A DNA stretch of 19,675 nt from Prevotellaceae bacterium (GTDB lineage: Bacteria; Bacteroidota; Bacteroidia; Bacteroidales; UBA932). A model generated the notes under the pieces. That model was not told where the DNA came from, did not search any database, and saw only the letters and a list, made by a program, of their open reading frames with translations. Every line of letters begins with the position of its first letter. Position 1 is the stretch's first letter. The position numbers and the translations under genes are program-made. Shown here in pieces: positions 6,572 to 14,208 of this stretch. The stretch is from assembly GCA_031289995.1 (NCBI GenBank), contig JAITOI010000158.1, positions 1-19,675 on the forward strand, in the 5' to 3' direction.

Positions 6572-6606
6572 ACGATTTAGCGGCGAATCTAAAATCTGAA
6601 ATTTCG

Positions 6607-6614
6607 TACCTTTG
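6607..6614 (+). promoter_or_regulatory. -7 promoter box for tcdA
   Basis: TACCTTTG followed by CACCC, 14 bp before the ATG at 6629, so the leader is very short. Confidence 0.75.
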
Positions 6615-6628
6615 CACCCAAAAAAATT

Positions 6629-7453
6629 ATGGTAGCAAGCAACGCCATATTCAACCGAACTACGCTGCTGCTGGGCGACGAGGCGATGGAGAAAATCGCG
6701 GCGGCGAAGGTCATTTTGCTGGGCGTGGGAGGCGTGGGCAGCTGGTGCGCCGAAAGCCTTATCCGCTCCGGCATTCGCCACCTTACGATGGTGGACTCCG
6801 ACCGCGTGTGCATCACCAACATCAACCGCCAGCTGATGGCCACCACCAAAACCGTAGGGCTGGTAAAGGTTGAGGCGTTGCGGCAACGCCTACTCGACAT
6901 CAACCCTGCCGCCGAAATCTGCGCCCTGCAAGCAATTTACGACAAGACCACCGCTGCCTCGTTCCGCTTAGATGCGTACGACTACATCGTTGACGCCATC
7001 GACAGCTTGTCGGGAAAAATGCATCTCATTCGCACCGCCACGCGCACGTCAGCTACCTTTTTTTCGAGTATGGGCGCCGCACTCAAGCTCGACCCAACGC
7101 GCATTCGCGTCGCCGAATTTTGGGACGTGAAAGGCTGTCCGCTGGCCGCTATGCTGCGCAAACGAATCAGGCGCGGCGACTTACCTGCAAAAAAATTTCT
7201 GTGCGTCTATAGCGATGAGGTGCTCGAAAACAAAGGCCGCAACACCTCGTGCGGCACCGAGCGTTGCCTCTGCCCCAAGGTCGCCAACGCTAATGCCGAC
7301 GCCACCTCCGAGGGCAACCCCGACCTTGCTGCGCATGAGTGGTGCAGCGCCAAGGCCATCATCAACGGCACCGTAGCCCACACCACCGCCATCTTTGGCT
7401 TCGTGCTGGCTGGGCTGGTGGTGCAGAATATATGCAAAAAAGCCGAACAATGA
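6629..7453 (+). CDS. tcdA: tRNA threonylcarbamoyladenosine dehydratase
   Basis: E1-like, ATP-dependent enzyme that dehydrates t6A at position 37 of ANN-decoding tRNAs to cyclic ct6A. The 274-aa product has the ThiF/E1 fold: LGVGGVGSWCAESL (31-44) is the nucleotide-binding Gly motif, VDSDRVCITNINRQ (55-68) carries the conserved Asp and the NxxRQ motif, and DAIDSLSGK (122-130) contains the Asp that contacts ATP/Mg. Region 240-268 is hydrophobic (FGFVLAGLVVQ), as in TcdA proteins, which have a membrane-associating tail. Length matches TcdA (YgdL) rather than the shorter ThiF. The gene has its own promoter and converges on the thioredoxin-like gene, sharing a hairpin that contains its stop codon. 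Confidence 0.9.
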   Translation: MVASNAIFNRTTLLLGDEAMEKIAAAKVILLGVGGVGSWCAESLIRSGIRHLTMVDSDRVCITNINRQLMATTKTVGLVKVEALRQRLLDINPAAEICALQAIYDKTTAASFRLDAYDYIVDAIDSLSGKMHLIRTATRTSATFFSSMGAALKLDPTRIRVAEFWDVKGCPLAAMLRKRIRRGDLPAKKFLCVYSDEVLENKGRNTSCGTERCLCPKVANANADATSEGNPDLAAHEWCSAKAIINGTVAHTTAIFGFVLAGLVVQNICKKAEQ

Positions 7454-7467
7454 AAAAATCATTGTTC
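7436..7467 (-). terminator. hairpin between convergent tcdA and thioredoxin-like genes
   Basis: Perfect 9-bp inverted repeat GAACAATGA (7445-7453) and TCATTGTTC (7459-7467) with a 5-nt A/T loop. On the minus strand it is followed by CGGC and then six T (7436-7441), fitting a terminator for the thioredoxin-like gene. The left arm includes the tcdA stop codon (7451-7453), so for tcdA it forms inside the last codons of the mRNA. Confidence 0.6.
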
Positions 7468-7495
7468 AACTCTTGTCCTGTAATAAGTTCACGTC

Positions 7496-7975
7496 CTACC
7501 AGCCCACCTTCTTCGGCCGCTTGGCATCTTCGATAGACTTTATCAGCACGTCCTGAATGGCCTTCTCAATCGTTTCGTAGGGCAACGCTCCAGCCACTAC
7601 CTGAGGCCTGCCACCAAGCGGGCAAAACAGCACTGTGGGCAAGCTTTTGATGCCAAAAGCTGCGCACAAGTCTTTCTCCTTTTCGGTGTCCACCTTGTAC
7701 ACGAGAATCTGCTCCTCGTACTTCTTGGCCAAGTCCTCAAGAATCGGCTCCAGCGTACGGCACGGACCACACCAATCAGCATGGAAATCGACAATGCAAG
7801 GCTTAATGCCCTCGTACTTCCACCACGTGCTTTTCTCGAAGTTGAAAACTTTTTGCAAAAATTCTTCCTTGCCAATTTGCTTCATCACAGCGGATGATTT
7901 TTTGGCACCACCTTGCGCGTAGCTTACGGTACACATCAAAGCGGATAGTGCGAACGTGAAAAATATTCTTAGCAT
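7496..7975 (-). CDS. exported thioredoxin-fold protein
   Basis: A 159-aa protein with a Sec signal peptide (residues 1-20, cleavage probably after SYA before Gln21), so it acts in the periplasm or is membrane-released. The thioredoxin domain spans about 50-148: VDFHADWCGPC (62-72) with the classical CGPC active site, KVDTEKE, and the cis-Pro in SLPTVLF (P113). A reductase or thiol-disulfide exchange role outside the cytoplasm is likely; partners are unknown. The start at 7975 is decided by the promoter: the longer start at 8002 would lie inside the -7 box at 8000-8007. CGPC is typical of reducing thioredoxins; the family also includes TlpA/DsbD-type helpers. The C-terminal tail is short and basic (AKRPKKVGW). 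Confidence 0.85.
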   Translation of the reverse strand: MLRIFFTFALSALMCTVSYAQGGAKKSSAVMKQIGKEEFLQKVFNFEKSTWWKYEGIKPCIVDFHADWCGPCRTLEPILEDLAKKYEEQILVYKVDTEKEKDLCAAFGIKSLPTVLFCPLGGRPQVVAGALPYETIEKAIQDVLIKSIEDAKRPKKVGW

Positions 7976-7999
7976 AGTTGTAAGTTTTTGAATAACGTG

Positions 8000-8007
8000 C
8001 AAAGGTA
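8000..8007 (-). promoter_or_regulatory. -7 promoter box for the thioredoxin-like gene
   Basis: TACCTTTG on the minus strand, 24 bp upstream of the ATG at 7975. It excludes the longer in-frame start at 8002. Confidence 0.75.
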
Positions 8008-8124
8008 GGAATAAAATTCATACGTGGATTCTCAACACAACAAAATATTCGTTTTGTTTAACGATTTTAACGTATAACAAGAGATAAGACCATCTATTTG
8101 ACTTTTATTGACACAACAATTTAC

Positions 8125-8132
8125 TACTTTTG
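8125..8132 (+). promoter_or_regulatory. -7 promoter box for the homocysteine methyltransferase gene
   Basis: TACTTTTG, with a TTTG at 8097-8100 that is 24 bp upstream, slightly longer than the usual 19-21 bp. The leader to the ATG at 8210 is about 70 nt, AT-rich, with no recognisable riboswitch. Confidence 0.65.
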
Positions 8133-8209
8133 TAGCGATTTTTTTGTGGAAACACACAACATTTTACTTTTTTTTACCGATTGTTTTACCAAAAAACGCT
8201 ATTTTTAGA

Positions 8210-9097
8210 ATGAAAAAATTACGCATAGCAGATGCCGCTAAAGGCAGGCGGACGCTCGTTTCCGACGGTGCTTGGGGCACGTTTTTGCAGCAAAAAGGAT
8301 TGCAGTCTGGCGAGTGTCCGGAGCTGTGGAATTTGACCCATTCTGCCGAGGTCGAAAGCATCGCCAAAAGCTACGTGGACGCGGGCTCGGACATGGTCGA
8401 AACGAACAGCTTTGGCGGCTCGCGATTCAAGCTCGAGCACTACGGATTGGCCGAAAAAACCAGCGAAATCAACGAGGCCGCAGCGCGACTTTCGAGGCAG
8501 GCTGCGGGCTGCGAGCGATGGGTCATCGCCTCCATTGGCCCCACCGGAAAGATGCTGATGATGGGCGATGTTACGATTGACGAGCTGTACAGCGCGTTCG
8601 CAGAGCAAGCAGTGGCGCTCGAAAAAGGTGGCGCCGACGCCGCATGCATCGAAACGATGAGCGACGCAGATGAGGCCTGCATTGCGATTAAGGCGGTGAA
8701 AGAAGGCACGCAGCTCGAGGTGATTTGCACGTTCACGTTCAACCAAACTGGCGCTGGCGAGTACCGCACGATGATGGGCTTGTCGCCCACCGATGCTGCG
8801 CACCGCGCAGTGGAGGCAGGTGCCGACGTGATTGGAGCCAACTGTGGCAACGGCTTGGAGCGCATGGTGGCCATTGTTACCGAGCTTCGCGCCGCGGAAC
8901 CCGATGTGCCCATTTTGGTGCACGCCAATGCTGGCCTGCCACAGAGCGTGAATGGCGTGGTAACATTTCCTGAATCGCCGGAGCAAATGGAAGCGCTGGT
9001 GGGCAAGGTGATTGCCGCTGGAGCCAACATCGTGGGAGGATGCTGCGGCACTACACCGGAGCACATCAAGGCTATGAAAAAGGCCGTGTGCGCTTAG
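8210..9097 (+). CDS. homocysteine S-methyltransferase family protein
   Basis: A 295-aa TIM-barrel protein of the Hcy-binding (MetH N-terminal/BHMT) family, which transfers a methyl group to homocysteine or another thiol with zinc activation. [13 protein letters not shown] (18-30), [12 protein letters not shown] (64-75) and ASIGPTG (107-113) are typical. The three zinc ligands are present: Cys212 in GANCGNG and Cys278/Cys279 in [10 protein letters not shown]. The protein is one domain only: no folate, cobalamin or activation domain follows, so it is either a stand-alone methyltransferase (methyl donor unknown) or one part of a split methionine synthase. The start at 8210 ([12 protein letters not shown]) fits; a 34-residue upstream extension would be hydrophobic and run through the promoter. 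Its end overlaps the rfaE2 end by 4 bp, tail to tail. Confidence 0.85.
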   Translation: MKKLRIADAAKGRRTLVSDGAWGTFLQQKGLQSGECPELWNLTHSAEVESIAKSYVDAGSDMVETNSFGGSRFKLEHYGLAEKTSEINEAAARLSRQAAGCERWVIASIGPTGKMLMMGDVTIDELYSAFAEQAVALEKGGADAACIETMSDADEACIAIKAVKEGTQLEVICTFTFNQTGAGEYRTMMGLSPTDAAHRAVEAGADVIGANCGNGLERMVAIVTELRAAEPDVPILVHANAGLPQSVNGVVTFPESPEQMEALVGKVIAAGANIVGGCCGTTPEHIKAMKKAVCA

Positions 9098-9582
9098 CTG
9101 CAGCCCATTTTTTCCACCACATTCGAGGTGGAATATCCTTGCACAAATTCGATGGTGCGAACCTCGCCACCCCGCGCGGTTACTACGTCGTAGCCCACAA
9201 TGTTTTCGGGTTTGTAGTCCGCGCCCTTCACGAGCACGTCGGGTTGCACGAGCTTAATCAGCTCGTAGGGCGTGTCCTCGTCGAACAGCGCAACGCAGCT
9301 CACAAAGCCAATAGCGGCAAGCACTGTAGCGCGCGACAGCTGGTCTTGCAGCGGACGTTTTTCGCCCTTCAATCGGCGCACCGAGCTGTCGCTGTTTAGC
9401 CCCACCACCAGCACATCGCCAAGCGCAGCAGCCTGCGCCAGATACTCAATGTGGCCGCGGTGCACAATGTCGAAGCATCCGTTGGTGAACACCACTTTTC
9501 GGCTACCCCACTCGCGCCGCTTGTCGGCCAGCGCTTCGGGAGCGAGCGCAAATTTTGATTTCAGCTGCTCTAAGTAGGTCAT
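9094..9582 (-). CDS. rfaE2: D-glycero-beta-D-manno-heptose 1-phosphate adenylyltransferase
   Basis: Nucleotidyltransferase that makes ADP-D-glycero-beta-D-manno-heptose for LPS core or other surface glycans; corresponds to the C-terminal domain of HldE. The 162-aa product has [19 protein letters not shown] (30-48) with the HxGH motif (41-44), [13 protein letters not shown] (61-73) and a C-terminal [11 protein letters not shown] (149-159) corresponding to the ISSTxI-like motif of cytidylyltransferase-fold enzymes. The ATG at 9582 lies 2 nt after the uvrA stop. An upstream start at 9603 would overlap uvrA by 19 nt and add MRKNKIT. Co-transcription with uvrA is very likely. The kinase half of HldE is not in the window and must be encoded elsewhere. 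Confidence 0.9.
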   Translation of the reverse strand: MTYLEQLKSKFALAPEALADKRREWGSRKVVFTNGCFDIVHRGHIEYLAQAAALGDVLVVGLNSDSSVRRLKGEKRPLQDQLSRATVLAAIGFVSCVALFDEDTPYELIKLVQPDVLVKGADYKPENIVGYDVVTARGGEVRTIEFVQGYSTSNVVEKMGCS

Positions 9583-9584
9583 GG

Positions 9585-12524
9585 TTATTTTGTTTTTGCG
9601 CATTCCTTAAACCGCTCTGCCAAAAATTTTCCGGTGTGCAATTCTGTGTGCGTGGCGAGGTCGCGCGGGGTGCCGCAGAAGCAAATGTGGCCGCCGGCTT
9701 CGCCACCTTCGGGGCCGAGGTCAATCACCCAATCGGCGCATTTTATTACGTCCATATTGTGCTCCACCACCAGCACGGTGTGGCCTTTTTCGACCAACGC
9801 GTTGAAGGCTTCGAGCAGCTTTTTGATGTCGTGGAAATGTAGGCCAGTAGTGGGTTCATCGAAGATGAAGAGGCGCGGCTCAAGGCTGTCTTCCATCGAG
9901 AGAAACGAGGCGAGCTTGACCCGTTGGCTCTCGCCGCCGCTCAGCGTGCTGCTACTTTGGCCCAACTTGACATAACCCAAACCCACGTTCTGCAAGGGCT
10001 TGAGGCGGCTCACAACTTTGCGTGCGAAGACTTCGGGCTGCGCTTCGAAAAATTCGATGGCTTGGTTGACGGTCATATCGAGCACGTCGCAAATGCTAAG
10101 TCCCTTGTACTTCACCTCGAGCAGGTCGGGCTTGAAACGCTTGCCAGCACAGGCTTCGCACACCAACGTTACGTCGGCCATAAACTGCATCTCCACCTTG
10201 ATGAAGCCGTCGCCTTGGCACTCTTCGCATCGCCCGCCGTCGATGTTGAACGAGAAGTGCGAGGGGCCGTAGCCGTTCAGCTTCGCGTAGGGCTGATCGG
10301 CGTAGAGCTTGCGAATGTCGTCGTAGGCTTTGATGTAGGTCACGGGGTTGCTGCGGCTGCTGCGGCCAATAGGATTCTGGTCGACCAGCTCCACATTTTT
10401 GAGCGTTTTCAGGTCTCCCTTCACGCTGTCGTGCAGGCCTGGCTTTTCGCCGTAGAGGTTGAGCAGCTTGTTGAGCGCGGGGTAGAGAACGTTTTTCACC
10501 AGCGTCGATTTGCCCGATCCGCTCACGCCGGTTACCGCAACGATGCCGCCCAGCGGGATGCGCAGGCTGATGTTTTTGAGGTTGTGGGCGCGTGCTCCAA
10601 GCACCTCAAGGTAGCGGTGCAGCTTGCGGCAGCGCGGCGGAATAGGAATGCGCTCTTCGCCCCGCAGGTACTTTAGCGTGAGCGATGCTTCCTCATCCAC
10701 CGAAGAGGAAATTTTCGGGGCGGTTTTAGCAGCAGCGCGACGGGCTGGCGCAGCAGCTTTAGAAAATTTAGGTGGCTTGCCCTGAAACACCACCTCACCG
10801 CCGTGCCTGCCTGCCATTGGGCCCATGTCGATAATTTGGTCGGCGGCGCGAATAATTTCCTCCTCGTGCTCCACCACCACCACCGTGTTGCCAAGATCGC
10901 GCAGCTGCTTGAGCACGGTAATCAACCTATGCGTGTCGCGCGGATGCAGGCCAATGCTGGGCTCGTCGAGGATGTAGAGCGAGCCCACAAGGCTGCTGCC
11001 AAGCGAGGTGGCGAGGTTGATGCGCTGGCTTTCGCCGCCGCTCAGCGTGTTGCTCAGGCGGTCGAGCGTGAGGTAGCCCAAGCCCACGTTTTGCAAAAAT
11101 TGCAGCCGATTTTGTATCTCCGTCAGCGTGCGGCCTGCCACCTGCATGTCGTAGTCCGATAGCGGCAGCGCGCTCATCTGCACGGCAAGCGTATCAACGG
11201 GTAGCGACACCAGCTCGGCCATGTTTTTGCCGCCTACCTTGACGTAGAGCGCCTCCTTGCGCAGCCTCGTTCCGCGACATTCGGGGCAGGTGGTTTTGCC
11301 GGTGTATCGCGCCAGCATTACGCGGAACTGAATCTTGTAGCGGTTGGCTTCAACGTCAGCAAAAAATCCGTCGAGGCCGACCCAGTCGCCCTTGCCGCGC
11401 CACAAAATATCTCGCTGCTCCTGCGTCAGCTCGTGGTAGGGTTTGTGGATGGGGAAGCCCAGCTTGGACGCCAGCTTCACGAAGGTGTCCTTGTACCGGC
11501 CCATCTGCTCGCCACGCCAGCACACCACCGCATCGCCATACACCGACTGCGTTTTGTCGGGCACCACCAAGTCCTCGTCGATGCCCACCACGCGGCCGTA
11601 GCCCTCGCATCGCGGGCAAGCGCCCAGCGGATTGTTGAAGCTGAACAGGTGCTCCGACGGCGTTTCAAACGTGATGCCATCGGCCTCAAAAAGGTTGGAA
11701 AAAATTTCTCCCTGCGGCCTGTCAGGCAAGGCTGCATCAGCGCTCCGCGGCGGATAGTCGGCCACCAGCAGCGTGCCGTATCCCTCGCTAAATCCGGTTT
11801 GCACCGAGTCGCCAATGTCGTTCAGCAGCTCGTCGTCTGCGGTGGCGACCAAGCGGTCAACCACCACGTAAACCGACTGCGGCAGCGGCTGCACCGCATG
11901 GAGCTTAGCTTTGCCGATGGAGGCAAGGTAGTCCTCAACCTCCACAATCTTCCACTCGTTGGCCTTTCCATGCCGCAGGCAAATGCGCGTAAGCCCCGCC
12001 TGCACAAGCAGCGTGAGCTTTTCGATGAAGCCCATACCCTCGGATAGGTGCAGCGGTGCGAGCAAAGCCATTCGCTTGCCTTCGGGCTGCGAGGCTATGT
12101 AGCGCACCACATCGGCCACGCTGTGCGCCTTCACCTCGACGCCCGAAACCGGCGAGTACGTGCGTCCAACGCGGGCGAAGAGCAGCTTGAGGTAGTCGTA
12201 AATTTCGGTTGACGTGCCCACCGTTGAGCGCGGGTTGCGCGTGCTCACCTTTTGCTCGATGGCGATGGCAGGCGGGATGCCGGTGATGCTTTTCACCTCG
12301 GGCTTGTCAATGCGGCCAAGGAATTGCCGCGCGTAGGCCGACAGGCTCTCCACGTAGCGACGTTGCCCTTCGGCAAACAGCGTGTCGAACGCCAGCGTGC
12401 TCTTGCCCGAACCCGATAGGCCTGTAACCACCACCAGCTGGTTGCGCGGGATGTCGAGGTCAACGTTCTTCAGGTTGTGCACCTTGGCGCCTCGTATGCT
12501 AATTATTTCGTTCATTTTCTCCAT
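9585..12524 (-). CDS. uvrA: excinuclease ABC subunit A
   Basis: Damage-sensing ATPase of nucleotide excision repair, which loads UvrB on damaged DNA. The 979-aa product has two ABC modules. The first Walker A is GLSGSGKST (35-43) with LSGGESQRI and LDEPSIGLH; the second is GVSGSGKST with LSGGESQRV and FDEPTTGLH. Zinc sites are intact: CPRCEGYG with CPECRGTR, and CEECQGDG with CEACAGKR. Between the modules (about residues 580-612, DNA 10690-10779) is an Ala/Lys/Pro/Ser-rich stretch ([18 protein letters not shown]), longer than the equivalent linker of E. coli UvrA. Start: 12524 (MEKMNEI) or 12515 (MNEI); not resolvable. It has a full promoter and is co-transcribed with rfaE2. Confidence 0.97.
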   Translation of the reverse strand: MEKMNEIISIRGAKVHNLKNVDLDIPRNQLVVVTGLSGSGKSTLAFDTLFAEGQRRYVESLSAYARQFLGRIDKPEVKSITGIPPAIAIEQKVSTRNPRSTVGTSTEIYDYLKLLFARVGRTYSPVSGVEVKAHSVADVVRYIASQPEGKRMALLAPLHLSEGMGFIEKLTLLVQAGLTRICLRHGKANEWKIVEVEDYLASIGKAKLHAVQPLPQSVYVVVDRLVATADDELLNDIGDSVQTGFSEGYGTLLVADYPPRSADAALPDRPQGEIFSNLFEADGITFETPSEHLFSFNNPLGACPRCEGYGRVVGIDEDLVVPDKTQSVYGDAVVCWRGEQMGRYKDTFVKLASKLGFPIHKPYHELTQEQRDILWRGKGDWVGLDGFFADVEANRYKIQFRVMLARYTGKTTCPECRGTRLRKEALYVKVGGKNMAELVSLPVDTLAVQMSALPLSDYDMQVAGRTLTEIQNRLQFLQNVGLGYLTLDRLSNTLSGGESQRINLATSLGSSLVGSLYILDEPSIGLHPRDTHRLITVLKQLRDLGNTVVVVEHEEEIIRAADQIIDMGPMAGRHGGEVVFQGKPPKFSKAAAPARRAAAKTAPKISSSVDEEASLTLKYLRGEERIPIPPRCRKLHRYLEVLGARAHNLKNISLRIPLGGIVAVTGVSGSGKSTLVKNVLYPALNKLLNLYGEKPGLHDSVKGDLKTLKNVELVDQNPIGRSSRSNPVTYIKAYDDIRKLYADQPYAKLNGYGPSHFSFNIDGGRCEECQGDGFIKVEMQFMADVTLVCEACAGKRFKPDLLEVKYKGLSICDVLDMTVNQAIEFFEAQPEVFARKVVSRLKPLQNVGLGYVKLGQSSSTLSGGESQRVKLASFLSMEDSLEPRLFIFDEPTTGLHFHDIKKLLEAFNALVEKGHTVLVVEHNMDVIKCADWVIDLGPEGGEAGGHICFCGTPRDLATHTELHTGKFLAERFKECAKTK

Positions 12525-12538
12525 ATTTTTTGGGGCAG

Positions 12539-12570
12539 CAAAAGTAACAGCAAAAGTTCAATTGTGCAAA
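12539..12570 (-). promoter_or_regulatory. complete Bacteroidota promoter for uvrA-rfaE2
   Basis: On the minus strand: -33 TTTG (12567-12570), a 20-bp spacer, and -7 TACTTTTG (12539-12546), an exact match to the consensus architecture. The uvrA ATG lies about 14 bp downstream. No LexA-like box was recognised. Confidence 0.8.
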
Positions 12571-12623
12571 GTTTAGGCAAAAAAAGATGATAAAATTTTG
12601 CAATGCGTGCAGCAAAACTGCCA

Positions 12624-12653
12624 CAAAAAAAGGGCGGAAGCTGCCTTCCACCC
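12624..12653 (-). terminator. rho-independent terminator of the ECF sigma gene
   Basis: On the minus strand GGGTGGAAG (12645-12653) pairs with CTTCCGCCC (12632-12640), 9 bp with one G-U, loop GCAG, followed by seven T (12625-12631). It lies about 40 bp after the sigma gene stop and isolates it from the uvrA promoter. Confidence 0.85.
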
Positions 12654-12692
12654 TCGCGCTTGCTTTTTACGAAACCTAGGCTGCACGCCACT

Positions 12693-13292
12693 TTACACGA
12701 TCAGCGTTTGTATCGAGCCACGATGCTTTTCCATCATCTTGCGCAGGTTGATAATAGCGTAGTGCATACGCCCCAGCGCAGTGTTGATGTTGATTTTTAG
12801 CAGGTCGGCAATTTCCTTAAACGACATGTTGCTGTAGTAGCGCATGAGCACTACCTGCCGCTGGTTGCTCGGCAAAAAATTCAGCATCTTGTGCACGTCT
12901 CTGCGCTGCTCAATGATGATGGTTTGCTCCTCGATGTTGAGGTCGGAAAAATCTTCGCCCAGGGGCACAAGTGCTTCCGAATCGTCGATGTTGGCCTCCA
13001 TCGTCAGCCGCTTGCCACGAAAGTAGTTCATGGCATGGTTGTGAGCAATGCGCATGGCCCACATGGCAAACTTGCCCTTGTCCTCGTAGCGCCCTTCTTG
13101 CAGCGAGCACATCACCTTGATGAGCGTGTCCTGCATGATGTCGTTGGCGATGTCGGTGTCCCGCACCATCAACAAAATGGACGCGTAGATGCGTTGGTGG
13201 TGCCGCGCCAGCAGCATTTCGAAGGCGTTCTGGTCGCCAGCCACAAACTGTCGGATGAGGACGCTGTCGCTTACTCTTTTTTCTGTTTTCAT
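12693..13292 (-). CDS. ECF-type RNA polymerase sigma factor
   Basis: A 199-aa sigma-70 family protein with only regions 2 and 4. Region 2 (about 23-94) contains ARHHQRIYASILLMV, DIMQDTLIKVM (51-61) and FAMWAMRIAHNHAMNYFRGKR (75-95), the -10-binding helix. Region 4 (about 130-186) contains LPSNQRQVVLMRYYSNMSFKEIADLL, then the helix-turn-helix NINTALGRMHYAIINLRK. An acidic linker (about 100-127, IDDSEALVPLGEDFSDLNIEEQ) joins them. No anti-sigma factor or FecR-like gene is adjacent, so regulation by a partner encoded alongside is not supported; it is monocistronic. Its promoter reads as the primary-sigma type and leaves a long leader. The regulon cannot be inferred. Confidence 0.92.
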   Translation of the reverse strand: MKTEKRVSDSVLIRQFVAGDQNAFEMLLARHHQRIYASILLMVRDTDIANDIMQDTLIKVMCSLQEGRYEDKGKFAMWAMRIAHNHAMNYFRGKRLTMEANIDDSEALVPLGEDFSDLNIEEQTIIIEQRRDVHKMLNFLPSNQRQVVLMRYYSNMSFKEIADLLKININTALGRMHYAIINLRKMMEKHRGSIQTLIV

Positions 13293-13668
13293 ACTCTTAT
13301 CTATTTTGGTTTAAGAGTCGATGTTACGCATAATTGCTTGTAGTTTTAAATTTGAGTAGCACCCTGTCAATCGAGTTGAAGATGACAAACTGTTACTTTT
13401 TCGATTAATTTGATTGCAAAAGTAAAGTAAATTATTGTATTTTCCAAATGGTATTAACTAAAATTTCAATGATGATGATTTTTTATTAGGTTAACCGTCT
13501 TAAAATAAGGCAAATAGTTGTAAAATAAAATTTTTCAAGGAGGAAAATATAACGAATTATAACAATTCTACCTCGAATTTGATTGCGATTTGTTGAAATA
13601 TTTGGTCACATCAAAAATGGTATTCGCCTACTTTCGCCACAAAAAGTTGAGCCGTTTTCCTATCTTTT
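13293..13668. other. AT-rich intergenic region between the sigma and HsdR-N-like genes
   Basis: No credible gene. The right-hand 13425-13668 part is strongly AT-rich in contrast to the GC-rich genes around it. It contains the sigma gene promoter (13417-13448) and leader (13293 to about 13410). AATTTGATTGC occurs twice (13407-13417 and 13576-13586). TACTTTCG near 13630 is one base off the promoter consensus but points into the HsdR-N-like gene, so it is probably not functional. No clear terminator follows the HsdR-N-like gene. Confidence 0.5.
13417..13448 (-). promoter_or_regulatory. complete promoter for the ECF sigma gene
   Basis: On the minus strand: -33 TTTG (13445-13448), a 20-bp spacer and -7 TACTTTTG (13417-13424). 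Transcription from here would give a leader of more than 110 nt before the start at 13292, the longest leader in this window. Confidence 0.75.
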
Positions 13669-14076
13669 TCATCGTCCGCCAATCACCTCGTAGCTTGGAA
13701 AGTCATCCAAAAAAATCACCTGCCCGCTCTCAAAGTCAAGCCTGCAGCAGTACGTGTACGCGCCGTTGGTGATGGCCATGTAGGGCACGCGGAGCGCGAG
13801 ATTGTAGCGTGCGGCCTGCGCAAAAGTGTCGTTGCACACGGCCACGTCAGGCGCCTTGCATTCCACCAGCAGCAGCGGCAATCCCGCACGGTTGCAGGCC
13901 AAGATGTCGCATCGGCAGCTGGCGCCGTTCACCACGAGGGCATGCTCCACCAGCATTAGCCCCGCTGGAAATCCGCGCTTGTCAAGCATGAAGCGAATGA
14001 AGGCCTGACGCACGTTCTCCTCCGGCGTTTGCGCAACGTACTTGCGGCGGATGGGGTCGAAAATTTTTTTTGTCAT
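13669..14076 (-). CDS. stand-alone HsdR N-terminal-like nuclease-fold protein
   Basis: A 135-aa protein made up of just the type I restriction HsdR N-terminal (HSDR_N_2-type) domain. It starts IFDPIRRKYVAQTPEENVRQAF (5-26), which is typical of this Bacteroidota group. The PD-(D/E)xK nuclease core is visible: CDILA (Asp57) and LLLVECKAP (Glu72, Lys74), with a supporting Gln-Tyr pair in the helix TFAQAARYN (about 84-92). So the catalytic residues are all present. There is no helicase, methylase or specificity subunit in the window, so it is not a restriction system as seen here; DNA repair or replication-linked roles are possible but unproven. It has its own promoter, divergent from mpl. The start at 14076 (MTKKIFDP) lies 42 bp from the -7 box. 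Confidence 0.8.
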   Translation of the reverse strand: MTKKIFDPIRRKYVAQTPEENVRQAFIRFMLDKRGFPAGLMLVEHALVVNGASCRCDILACNRAGLPLLLVECKAPDVAVCNDTFAQAARYNLALRVPYMAITNGAYTYCCRLDFESGQVIFLDDFPSYEVIGGR

Positions 14077-14118
14077 CGGTTCGTTGGTTTAGCGTCCCTT
14101 GCTGGCACAAAGAAGGGT

Positions 14119-14126
14119 CAAAGGTA
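14119..14126 (-). promoter_or_regulatory. -7 promoter box for the HsdR-N-like gene
   Basis: TACCTTTG on the minus strand, 42 bp upstream of the start at 14076 and 48 bp from the divergent mpl box. Confidence 0.7.
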
Positions 14127-14174
14127 AGTATTTTTTGAGGATTCCTGTCATCTCCCAAAAATCATTTTTTATCG

Positions 14175-14182
14175 TACCTTTG
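14175..14182 (+). promoter_or_regulatory. -7 promoter box for mpl-fmt-spmAB
   Basis: TACCTTTG followed by CCGCCC, 26 bp upstream of the mpl ATG at 14209. Confidence 0.75.
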
Positions 14183-14208
14183 CCGCCCAAATTTGAACGA
14201 AAAAAATC

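Noticed and set aside
8133..8209. SAM or cobalamin riboswitch in the methyltransferase leader
   Set aside because: The leader is short, AT-rich and shows no B12-box or SAM-type helices.
8219..9064. 281-aa minus-strand ORF opposite the homocysteine methyltransferase
   Set aside because: Shadow of the conserved plus-strand gene; no domain pattern of its own.
9924..10676. 250-aa plus-strand ORF opposite uvrA
   Set aside because: Mirror frame of the conserved uvrA coding strand in GC-rich DNA.
13590..13772. 60-aa plus-strand ORF in the AT-rich intergenic region
   Set aside because: Its second half is antisense to the HsdR-N-like gene and it has no recognisable features or good promoter.
13669..14076. 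Remnant of a type I restriction operon
   Set aside because: The gene is complete with its own promoter and an intact active site, and no hsd fragments are found around it.
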